From Phytophthora colocasiae (Eukaryota > Oomycota > Peronosporomycetes > Peronosporales > Peronosporaceae), in NCBI GenBank assembly GCA_018806915.1, contig JAGKQI010000071.1, forward strand, positions 265,580 to 329,579: 64,000 nt of DNA. Direction: 5' to 3'. Positions 11,364 to 21,293 of the stretch are shown piece after piece. A program made the position numbers and the translations under genes. Positions within the stretch are counted from its first letter, which is position 1; each line of letters starts with the position of its first letter. Below the pieces are notes generated by a model that made no database searches, was not told where the DNA came from, and worked only from the letters and a program-made list of their open reading frames with translations.

Positions 11364-14300
11364 ATGGGCACGCCAACGACCGCGGAGGAGCGGCGCCACC
11401 AGCACTACCAGACGGTGGCGTCGGCCACGACCTCCGTCCTCTCCATCATTGGCGCCTTCTACATCATCGGCCGCTACTGGTACGCGCGTCGACTCAAGGC
11501 CAAGTCCCTGTCGCTTTATGCTGCGTCGGCCCATCACCTCGACGTCACCAAGGAGCTCATCCATATTATTGCCTACCTGGTAAGGGTTAATGTTCATTTT
11601 CGACGTCTTTTTCCTTATTATTGACAGTTCTTTGACAGGACCTGTTCGGCGCTACAGGCCGAGCTTTCGGCGTGTTACCGACGGAAACATTCAACCAGGA
11701 CGCAGGAGAAGCTGTAACTCCAATCTGCAAGGCTCAAGCTTTCAGTACGGTGATAATTATTGTTTTATTTGTTATTTTTTACTTACGATATATTTTTTTT
11801 TGGCTGCCAGTTATTACTTTCGGAGATGGAGCTCCGATCGCATGGAATTTCATCATGGCTCTCAATCTCTACCGTTGGGTTTGTATGGGCGAAGACCAGC
11901 AGATGCTCATGAAGAAGATCAAGTGGTACATTGTCAGCACGATGCTCTTCACTGTGGGGATCCCGTCCATCTGCCTCATTTTCGACAAGTTCGGAGACGC
12001 GGGACTCTGGTGCTGGGTGGTGGTTGAGAACGACTCAACCGAGGAGCTCTGGTGGATGTTTGGTGTTTTGTACTTTTGGGTCATCGCTGGTGGCATCGCC
12101 ATGACAGTTTTCCTTGTGCTGGTTAAAATCAACATGAAGCGGAGACTCAAAACGTACGAGAACGACGACGCCAACGACGCGTACTACGCGGTAGTGCACA
12201 ACCTCACGATCTACATCTCTGGCTTCATTTTCTGTTGGCTGCCGGCCGTAGTGGACAGAGGGTACGCCACGTTCACCGGTCACACGTCCTTCACGCTCGA
12301 TTTCCTTCACGCGACCATTGTGCCACTTCAAGGCTTCGTAAACGCTGTCATTTACGGGAAATTCCACATCTGGGTCGTGCGCCACGTCCGAGAACCCTGG
12401 ACGAGCAATGCCGTGTCGTCCACGAAGAACAGCAAGTTGTCGGAGGATATGCTGCGTCAATCAGTGCGGCTGCGAGAGCAGGAACGACATCATATGGGCA
12501 CAGCGACCATTTTCGTCACTACGTTCGACATGAACTGGACTGCGTGTCCTACGAACCTCAGTGACTGGATCCCGGCAGGAAAAGACCTGTACGTATTCTC
12601 CCTTCAGCACTGCGTTGAAGTGCAGACTATCGAGCAGGTGATTCGAGGATACCTACTCCAAGTGAATTACCCCACCGCTTATCGTTCTATTACGTCGATT
12701 GCTGGAACGGCTGTACGAGGTCATGTTCAAGACGTACGTACCATCAAGACGATATCTTCGGGATGCGTGTGTTTTCACTGACAACATTGCTTTATTGTGC
12801 TGTGATTACAGGCTTCGGTTTGTCAAATTGTTTTTGTAAATAACGCCGACGACGCCAGTGGAAATGTGAAGTTCCAAGCAGCTGACGGACGGATCTGGGC
12901 CCAGCGGAAAACTTTCAACGAGGTTGTGGGTATTCCCATTCGGTACTTTGACGCGTCCATTGCGTTTGTATCGTGCAATCTCAGCACGTCACTCAGCAAC
13001 TCATCGCAACGACTGTATCGAGTGGAAAACAACATGTTCGCGAAACACGCGGTGGCTTCAAGTCTTGTGCACTCGTTCGGAATGGACGCGGATCGAGCTG
13101 CGGTTGATTTCCCGAATCTGTATCACCACACGATCCTCTCGGGCAATTTGAACTACGATGTCGATATGTCTACGTCAACATTGGCGGCTTCAATCGATCA
13201 AGCGTACAAGGCGGAATCTCTAAAGAGAGCGACGGACCACGCGATTGAAGCTCAGATTAAGGCCATTCGCAGCACCAAGGGCCCAACTGGAAAGAAGAGC
13301 GCAGACTTTCAGCACAACCATACAATATTTGAGGAAAGCGATGGCAGCTGGGAGATGCAGCGGAGCAGCGCAGAAGCCTCGTCCTCGTCGAGTGGTGACA
13401 GTATTTATGAAGAAGTGTTCACTTCCTGCGAGGATGACCTCCCGTTCACGCTGCTAAGGTCTCCAGTCGATCAGCCGCGGTTACCAGACGTCCTCACACC
13501 AGTTCTGGACGAACACGACCCAGAAAACTTAGTAATTATCATTCAAGATGAAGCCGACAAGGGTGATACGGTGTCCAAATCCAGCAACTGGGCCTCTTTC
13601 TTGGATAAACAGCTCCCTACTCATTCTACAGAAGCTCGTCTTGGTCTGTCCGCTTCTTCCAACAAGCAGCGTTCAAGTGATCGACTGGGGTCGAGTGGAC
13701 ACTTCGTGCCATTTGCCCGTGGAAATCACAAGAAAATCCGAGATCTCTTGTCCAAGTCCGACCTGGTCACTGAAAACACGGCTCGCAAGTGGCTGGAGGT
13801 GCTTCGGTACGACGAGTTGCGCGCTTCGATTGAGGCGAAGGAGATCTTTACTGGCTTTGAAGAGCCCCCGATTCGATTCCTGCCCTCCTTCCCTCGCAAG
13901 ATTGGTGTTGCCGCGACGTTCTCGATGGTTGGCGAGCGTTCATGTCGAGATCTTTTCTGCGAGGCTGATGAGGAAATGCTTGTGGGAGATTCCCCACCAG
14001 CGTATAAGGACCGTATTCTGGCCCATTCGTTGAGTGACACGAAGCAGCGGCTCAAGAACGTGGGTTACTGGTCGTGTGAGGACATAGTGACATCTACACA
14101 CAAGCCTGTTTGCAGCATTTACGAGCTGGAGATCGACCGGTTCTTCTCTTACAACATGGACGAAGCTGCCATTGCCGATCTGCGTCTAGGAAATCACGCA
14201 CTACGTGACAAGCGGGACGTGCACGAGTTCAAGATTAAACTGGTGAGGCTGGATGCCAACATTTGGACGTACGAAGACCGTGATGGAGGCTCTGTTGCGC

Positions 14301-15091
14301 AGACTACCGGGTATCGGTGGAGAGGACACGGTTCTAACCACTCGAGCAGTCGAACGACTGGCCAACGAAGTCACAGTAGTCGTGGTGCCGCCAATTCGAA
14401 CAGCACAACCAGCAGTGGCGAGTCTTCCCGACACAGTGTACGGATCTCCGTGAGCCGCAGGAAGTCATCGATTGCCCAAGCTGTTGGACGCGTGCTTCGA
14501 AAGAGTCGCTTACGGTCTGGAAGCACTTCAAGCTTAAGAGCGACGACAACACCCAATCAATACTCGGACTTCACGGTTGGACCTGAAGGAACTCAACCTT
14601 TGGCCATGACGAACGACCGTCTCTCTGCTCTCGCTGCTTCTCGACTCGAACTAGTGCCAGTGGAACCTGTCAGCATCTCCACTATCTTCCCTTTGCCATC
14701 TGAGGACGTTTATGCACTTCAGCGGAAGGTCTACGAGGTGGCGCACTTGGTTCAGAATGGATTCCAGTCCAGCGCTCGAGTAGATGACGACGAGGAATCG
14801 CAGTTGGCGTACACGAACTTCCGTACGGTGGCGTGGAGAGAGGCGATGGCTAATGGCGTGACGCATTCAGCTATTACCAAGGCGGTGAACGGCGGCGTGC
14901 ATATCGCCATCAGCATCGAAGCCGAGAAGGGACACGGAGGTCAAGGCGTTTTGTGTCTCAAGGAATCGGACTTGATGATGCACGCTGCTCCTGTTCTGTG
15001 CGAGGCGGAGCCGATCCCTTTCGATGTGACTTTGACGTGGGGAGGCAAGCATGTGGGCTATCTCCATGGCGATATCTTGTGTTCTATGTAG
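11364..15091 (+). CDS. GPCR fused to a degenerate inositol-polyphosphate 5-phosphatase domain (GPCR-INPP bigram)
   Basis: Four exons (11364-11579, 11639-11744, 11811-12733, 12812-15091) give 1174 residues. The N-terminal third is a seven-helix receptor of the slime-mould cAR type (ICKAQAF...WNFIMALNLYRWVC, then KWYIVSTMLFTVGIPSICL). The intron 11745-11810 could be read through but splicing gives the conserved order. From about residue 335 a 5-phosphatase fold follows: ATIFVTTFDMNW, VVGIPIRYFDASIAFV, PPAYKDRILAHSL (residues 810-822), then KPVCSIYELEI. Several catalytic positions are changed: LQE is LQH (H374), GDLNYR is GNLNYD (N527), SDHKPV is STHKPV (T844). A Ser-rich tail of about 300 residues ends the protein. 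GPCRs fused to signalling enzymes (GPCR-bigrams) are known in oomycetes; lack of activity is inference. Confidence 0.88.
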
Positions 15092-15151
15092 GATCATTGA
15101 CGCTGGAAGCTAAAAGTTATTTATTTTTTTGCTACTGATACTGATGTTGTT

Positions 15152-17302
15152 CTAGTTGTCGATATCCCCTGCAAGTTCCAACAAGGAGATATTTGCTTCA
15201 TCATCTAACAATGGTGATGGAACAGGAGAATGAGCGATAGACATTCGTTTCACCGGACTGAATTCTTCTTCAAGAGCCTCACATATTTCCTCATCAGAAG
15301 ATGAAGCTGAGGAGGAAGGAGAAGATAAAGCTGATGGTAAGTCCGTGTCCGATCGCCTTGAAGATAAATACGGGGGAAGTGGCGCTGGAGAAGGTGAAGG
15401 AGCAGACGGCAACGGGTGTGGCACCTCCCAGTCCACCGTCCCCGGTCGACACGAGCTTACTGGAGCTGTCACGTGTTTGATTCGAGCCTCAGCTTCGATT
15501 CGTTGGCGTCGCTCCACGTGTAGTTGCTTTCTTAACGCCGCGAGTTGTTCAAGCATGGCGTTTTGCAGCAAGTTCTTGGCCGTCTTGAGCTTCTCGAGCT
15601 GTGAACGCTGCGATTCAACCTGGCGTTCCAGTGCTTGCTGTTCTTCCAGTGACGACGCACTGATAGTCACAGCTTCACTCATGGCTTTGGCTGCGTCGTT
15701 CCGCTGCTTGGACAGAGCTTCCAGGTCCTTTAGAGCAGCCTCCATCGCCTCACGAAGAGCACTTTCCTCCGTCTGCTTCGTCTCCAGTTGTGCGAGTAGT
15801 TCACGGCGCGTGGAGTCCAATGCGTCGAGCTCTGAACGCAACTGACGTCCAGTTGCTTCATGCTGATCGACGGTGGCTTGAAGCTCTCGACAGACATCCT
15901 TAGCAGCCAAGAAGTCCTCCTCCCACTTTTTCCGCGTGTTCTCCAACCGTTCCAACTGCTGCTTCATCTCGGTTTCTCGAGCTCTCAGGGCTGAAGTGGC
16001 TTCTTCTTGTTCATGTAAAGCAGCCAGAACTTTTTCGTGCTCGACTCGCTGTCTCTCCGTCTCCTGTTGTGAATTTTGAAGAATCACTTTCAGCCGCTGC
16101 TTTTCTTCTTCCCAGCATTCCAGTGCGTGCTGTGATCTCTCCTTTTCCTGTAGTCGTTGAGCCTGTTGGTCTTTAAGTCGCGCCTCAAGCTGGAACTTCT
16201 CTTCAGCTTGTTCGTGAATGAAACGCAGCAGCGTCGCCTTCTCGCACGCTGCGGTCTTAACATCACCTGAGAGCTGAGCCAACTGCTCGTCAAGTGCAGC
16301 TCGCTCCTTTTCCAAAGTGGCCAGTAAAACTTCACGAACTGTTCGAGCATCTTCCAGTCCCTCTTCGCGCTTCTGAGACGTTCTCAGCTGCGTTCCTAAT
16401 ACCGATACACGCTTCCTTTCTTGTGCCAACTGTAGAGCCAAAGCTTCTGCGTGGTCTTGTAGCTTCGCGATCTCGAACAAAAGACCGGTGTGTAGACAGC
16501 CGTTGAGCTCATACGACTCCAGGCGCGTGTCCAAAGCACGCTGCACAATGGAGAGTTTGTCCCTGGCTTCCTCTCGTTCTTGGTGAGTCTTTTCCAAAGC
16601 TTCATCCTTCTTTTTGAGCGTTTCTTCCAGTGCACGTAACCGGGTACTGAGCTCCAGATTGCACTGGGCCAAAGACTTGCCTTTGGTCCCCATGAAGAAC
16701 CGATGCTCGATTTTCTTTGCGTAGTCTCGGTTGTAGATCGCCTGCTGCTCAAGCTGCTTGCGCTCCGACTGGATGCGATCAATCTGAGGTAGAATTCGTC
16801 AGTATTAAATGTCAGAGCAACAAGAAGAAGCAGACACGTACCAAATGTCGAAGTTTAAAGATTTCTCGTTCCTGTTTTGCGTTGTGGCCTGTAACTTTCT
16901 TCATCTCACGACGTAGTTGGTCATTCTAGAGCAGTATCACCAACAGGTTTAGCAAGGAAACAAGCTAAGAAATGAACAAAACGACCTCTTCCTTACCTTC
17001 TCCGTAATTTTCTCCAAGTTGAGCCTCGTTCGGAAGTAGCGAGTCTCAAGAGACTTCAATTCGCGATTCAGAGCTGCCACGTGACTTGTGGGAGCAGGAA
17101 ACACTCGCTCAGAGTCTACCAGTTCGCCTTGTTGGTTGCTGAAGTGATCAGGATGAAAATCGTTCAATTCATCCTTCCCGTCCACTTCATCTGTTTTACT
17201 TCTCCTTCTCTGGCCCTTCCTTCCTTGATCTGGAACTTCTTCGTCATTAACGCTACCATTCGCTCCAATAGCTTGCTCTCCTCGCATTTGCTTGCTCACC
17301 AT
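15152..17302 (-). CDS. Large coiled-coil protein, function unknown
   Basis: Three exons (16997-17302, 16842-16925, 15152-16783) give 673 residues. The middle exon encodes exactly 28 residues and keeps an unbroken helix (NDQLRREMKKVTGHNAKQER). Residues 1-60 are charged and probably disordered. A continuous coiled coil runs from about residue 70 (LNRELKSLETRYFRTRLNLE) to about residue 560. The C-terminal 100 residues are rich in Pro and Ser with an acidic patch (SDEEICEALEEEFSPVKR). It lacks a motor or membrane segment. Basal-body, flagellar or Golgi tether proteins share this build, but no family can be named. Its stop codon is 60 bp from that of the GPCR gene. Confidence 0.8.
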
Positions 17303-17559
17303 GTCGGCTCGTCGACTGTGTTGCTATTTCCATGGGCTCCGCTTACATGTTGTCGTCGTTTCAGTCCAGCGCGACGTTATACTAGCACCGTCCCAGCACA
17401 TTCAAGAGCAAGGCACAAGTTAGTACAGACAACGGCAATGCACAAGGCAATAATCGAGCAACAGGAGTGTGTATGCAAAAATGCACAATGTAAAAAGAGA
17501 TGGCTATCAAAGAGGCACACATGTTACAGGGCTCGACTCCTGTCAGCGGTCCGGCCCGC

Positions 17560-19329
17560 TTATCTGCCCTCGATGCTCACACCGGTTGCGCGCTTGGTCT
17601 TCCTGCCAGGCCTAGCAATCTCCTGCATACGTTTGGCCAAACGCGCCTTACGCGAATCTGGGTCCACCTTCTTGGCTTGTACGGCGTTCATGTCGATCTT
17701 CGACTGAGGACGAAGCAAGAAATCAATGTGCAGTTGCTCTGGCAGCTCTGCACGCTCTGAGATATCGGGCTTCACGTCCGGATCGGCATTGCGAGCACTA
17801 AACACGTTCCCACCGCGCTCTGTGGTGCGTGCTTTGCTCTTTGACTTCTTCTGTCTGCGACTGTTTTCAACAATTTACAGGTCAGAGGCAACAGCATTCC
17901 ATGAGATAAAACAAACTACGTACGCTCGCTCACGACGGCGGTAAATCTCGTTCTCGGCCTTTTCAGCTTCCAACTCGGCCAGCTTCGAAAAGTCCAACGT
18001 CTTGTTGAACACGGCACGGCTCCAACGCTCTACCAAGCTGCGGCAAAGCTCCTTGTTTTCAGGTGTCTGCAAATGATCATCGACGCATCAGTATCCTACA
18101 CAAGCTCTGTCGTTGCTCTTTCCATACCTCCTGGGGGTGCTTCATCAGCACCATTACCACCTTTCCGAGCCCGCTGCGCTTCAAATGCTCCTTAAAGACA
18201 GGCATCTTGCTGACCATCTCCAGCATCTTCGTACGCAAGCCGACGTTCGGCAATGAGCCGTCGTCCAGAGGCTGGATCCACTTCTTGACAATCTGTTCCC
18301 ACAATTCAAATACTAATTAGCACAACATCGAGTTCTCTAGAGCCAACTACGTACCGTAAGCAGGTCGAAATCAAGCAACATGGGCTGGAACTGCAACTTG
18401 CGCAGGATATGCAGCGCATTATCCACAAACTTGATCTTCTCCAGAGCCGGCCGGCGCTCCGCAATACTCGCGAGGTCGTCGGCATAAGCCTTGTCCATGC
18501 GGTAGAGCACCTCCTGCGTGATCTGCTCCATCTCCTGCGGCGACAGGTTGAGTTTGGAGCGGGAGCGTCCAGTCTTTAAGGACTTGAGCGTTCGGTCAAA
18601 AAAGTCGTCCTTCTGCTGCTGAGTCTGCTCAGGTTCGTCCAGCGGACGCTCGTCGTCGAACTGTTGACGGTCTTCGGCGTATTCGCCCAGCACGTCCGCC
18701 AGGTCGTCATCTCCGTCAATGAAGTCATCATCGTCCTTGTTGGCCACTGCTTCGTCCCCAGAGTCGTATTCATCTCCTTCTGGACGGCGTTTACGGTCTT
18801 CGTCATTGTCTCGGGACTTTTTGACACGCTTGGAAGGAGGAGAAGCTGGACGTTTGGCAGGTTTTTCCTCCTCCTCGTCACTCTCCGAGTCCGAGCCGAA
18901 TAGACTGAGCAATAGTAGTGATACACAAAAACGTTAGTAAAAGTACTACTGGTTACAGCGTGTCGAAAATACTTGTCGAAAATACCCGGAAGCATCGGCT
19001 GTGGTGGTGGTCGAAGCTGTCGAAAATACAAGTACATAGTGAGGAAGAGGGATACAGAGGAGCAAGCAGCGTGGATAGATAGGATTTTGTGCTAGCTATC
19101 CTTTGCTTTTACAACGAAGAGTAATACGTACTGCGAGGGATTTCTTCGTTGCCGGAGTCGTCCGAGTCCTCATCGCCGAACATCTCGTTAATGCTGCGCT
19201 TTTTGCGCTCATCCTCTGTTGACAATGGACGTGAGTGGGTAGCAGAGGCAGAAGAACACGCAGGAGATCAGTGGAAGTGCGAGGAAAGCGAGCCGCAGAC
19301 GCACGAGACGTACCGTCGGAGTTTCCCAT
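17560..19329 (-). CDS. IWS1: Transcription elongation factor IWS1/SPN1
   Basis: Nuclear factor that binds SPT6 and elongating RNA polymerase II. Seven exons: 19314-19329, 19132-19215, 18986-19016, 18355-18904, 18128-18292, 17924-18066, 17560-17860; total 429 residues. The first (16 nt) and third (31 nt) are microexons, placed by frame continuity. The N-terminal 130 residues are very acidic (LFGSDSESDEEEEKP, DDDDFIDGDDDLADVL), as usual for IWS1. The conserved core is a TFIIS N-terminal-like helical domain: ALEKIKFVDNALHILRKLQ, then KKWIQPLDDGSLPNVGLRTK and GLGKVVMVLMKHPQE. It is followed by the family segment RSLVERWSRAVFNKTLDF and a basic tail (ARLAKRMQEIARPGRKTKRA). The core is confident; the microexon positions are less so. 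Confidence 0.92.
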
Positions 19330-20044
19330 GGTGGTGCTGTGGAGTCGTTCCTAGCACTTTTTGACACTTGGTGTCAAAAGGACCTGGCCTAGCTTTTTGT
19401 CTGGGCTGATTTTGGCGTCGCAACTCACGGTGGTTGGGGATAGACCCCAACCACCGCAAAAATGAGCTCGTATCCAGTGCTTCATCGTGGTGGTGTGCTC
19501 GCTACAAGCACTCCTCTGCTGTGGCGCAATGCAGGTACATGTCGTGAAGATACCTTCTAAACGTATGCCAAGTTACGCCTCTCATTTCGCTGTATTGAGC
19601 GCGCTAGACTGGTGTGATGTTTACCCCAACTGCACTACCTGCCATACAACCCATGTACGTCACCCACCCACCTTCCTGGCTGCCTCGCCTTCGCTGCCTT
19701 CGCCTCACTTTCGATGCCTTCGCCTCACTTTTCAATCTGGCACACGTTGGTTGTACAGTACAACTTGTCCTAGTAGAACACTACCAACTTGGTAGTACGG
19801 CAGCATCTTGTATACTACGTAGCATTTATTTAATAAGCAGCCGAGACTCGCCCGCTCGTTGGGGCATCCGCTTTGCGGCGTTCATACGGTGTACAAAAGA
19901 CAGCACGGCAGGCATGGACGAGTGAGTGGTAGCTGTATCCGCGGCTCGAAACAAAAAAGATCAACCTGCCACAACCAGTCTCCTTTAACTCGCCTGCACC
20001 GCCGTTAGGAGGAGAATTATACTATCGCCTCTCGTCGGCGCATT
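19330..20044. other. Intergenic region, no gene seen
   Basis: About 700 bp between IWS1 and the PH-CaaX gene. Two overlapping pyrimidine-rich plus-strand frames (19487-19925) show no family resemblance. It should hold the IWS1 promoter and the PH gene 3' end. Short repeats of a TTCGCCTCACTTT-like string occur around 19690-19730. Confidence 0.4.
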
Positions 20045-20922
20045 TTACATGATCACGCATGGCGCACAGCACTGTGCATTGGCAGCCGTCTCTTCCTCCG
20101 CTGTCTTGGCCGCAGTCGACGGTGCCACCACGGACCGGGTCACCTGTTGGTTGGTATTCACCATCGGATACTTTGGCGGACTGCCGCTCGTACTCGGTAC
20201 CACTGGATTCGAGGCTTCTGCGTGTGAAAACGACGCGCGTGCGATCAAATTGGCGTTCGGCACCACAGGGTTCGGAGCGTCCGCATGAGACAGTGACAAC
20301 CTGGCGATAGCAGCAGCATTGGGCACCACGGGGTTCTGCGTCTCGACGTACGACAAGGACAAGGATGAGCGACGACTGCCTGAGTCTGATGACGCGTTTC
20401 GCGGACGTCGACCGCCGTATTCACTGGACGCGTCGCTCTCGGCGTCCATGTGCTCACTTCGGAGACTAAAGACCTCGGAGGGCGTGCCTTCGGGCCGGTA
20501 TTGCCGTGCTTGCAGTCCCTTGACCCATCGAGCAGCGTCGTCCTGACTGTCAGCCCTGAGCAAATACGACTGCTCTCCGATGGCAATGGAGAACTCGAGT
20601 TTGTCGCTGTCCACAGGGTTAAAGTCGATGGTTTGTGTACGCCACAGGTCGATACACGCCAGCAACTTCTCACTCTCTCGGTTCTAAAGTCGAAACAAGC
20701 GTAGGTTAGGATGGTATGGATATTGTAACTATAGACAAATGCGTTTTTACCTTGTAGTATGTGAGATAATGCGTAGTGGCTTCAAAGTAGCGACGCTGCC
20801 ACCGGTCGTGACGCGACTTCTTGCGTAAATAACCTACCCAAAGTAGAGTTAATTAGCGTCTCAGTTAGGTGAAGACACAGCAGCAGTAGAACCAGTTTAC
20901 CTTTTAGCTCCGGGAGATCCAT
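20045..20922 (-). CDS. Small PH-domain protein with three NPVVP repeats and a C-terminal CaaX box
   Basis: Three exons (20901-20922, 20751-20833, 20045-20683) give 247 residues. The first exon is only 22 nt; it begins MDLPELKG and splices into YLRKKSRHDRWQRRYF, the first strands of a pleckstrin-homology domain. The PH domain covers about residues 5-95 and ends in the helix DAARWVKGLQAR, with Trp at the family position. A Ser-rich linker follows. Residues about 143-197 hold three copies of a unit with NPVVP, two joined by the spacer (A/L)IARxSxSHAxA. The last nine residues are QCCAPCVIM; CVIM is a classic farnesylation CaaX box, and the nearby Cys pair could be palmitoylated. Membrane binding through both lipid head-groups and lipidation is inferred. 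Confidence 0.85.
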
Positions 20923-21079
20923 AGCCGCCTGTAGCTCGAACTAATTCGTAGTGTCTAACCGAACGACGAGGTGGATAAGGATGAATATATACGTCTTTCC
21001 GACAGATAAGTGAGCAAGATTTTTTTCCTTGCCGTCCTTTACAAACAACAGCCAATAAAATCTCGACTTAAAGATATTC

Positions 21080-21098
21080 TATCCAATCAAATCAGACT
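21080..21098. promoter_or_regulatory. CCAAT-containing 19-mer (copy 1)
   Basis: TATCCAATCAAATCAGACT lies about 158 bp upstream of the PH-CaaX start codon. An identical 19-mer occurs at 25953-25971, 80 bp upstream of the renalase start, in the same orientation relative to the minus-strand gene. CCAAT boxes are bound by NF-Y in eukaryotes. A shared control element is inferred. Confidence 0.45.
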
Positions 21099-21234
21099 GT
21101 GGTAGGGAAAACTATTCCGACAGTTCCCTGCATATATTTGTCGGAATTGCTGTCAAAATATGGATATTATCATAATAAAACTCAGCACAAAAAGTATTTT
21201 CTAAATATTTTAGTGATTCAGACAACTAGGCGTT

Positions 21235-21293
21235 TTCCTACAGTAGGAATACACTATTCTACGTAGCAAGACACTGGTGGACAGTCACCAGTG
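21235..21293. repeat. Cluster of nested palindromes at the 5' edge of the Crypton relic
   Basis: Three inverted repeats follow one another: TTCCTAC/GTAGGAA (21235-21241 and 21243-21249, 1-nt spacer); GTAGGAATA/TATTCTAC (21243-21251 and 21255-21262, one bulge); CACTGGTG/CACCAGTG (21272-21279 and 21286-21293, 6-nt loop). They sit just before the first recombinase frame and may be part of the element's terminal or recombination region. Confidence 0.55.

Noticed and set aside
11745..11810. Extra membrane helix in the GPCR (STVIIIVLFVIFYLRYIFFW)
   Set aside because: It is open by chance; removing it as a GTACGG...GCCAG intron keeps frame and gives the conserved receptor order.
18950..19037. Start of IWS1 at 19037 as a 153-codon frame
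   Set aside because: That frame is not the IWS1 frame and translates the acidic region as Thr/Arg-rich noise.
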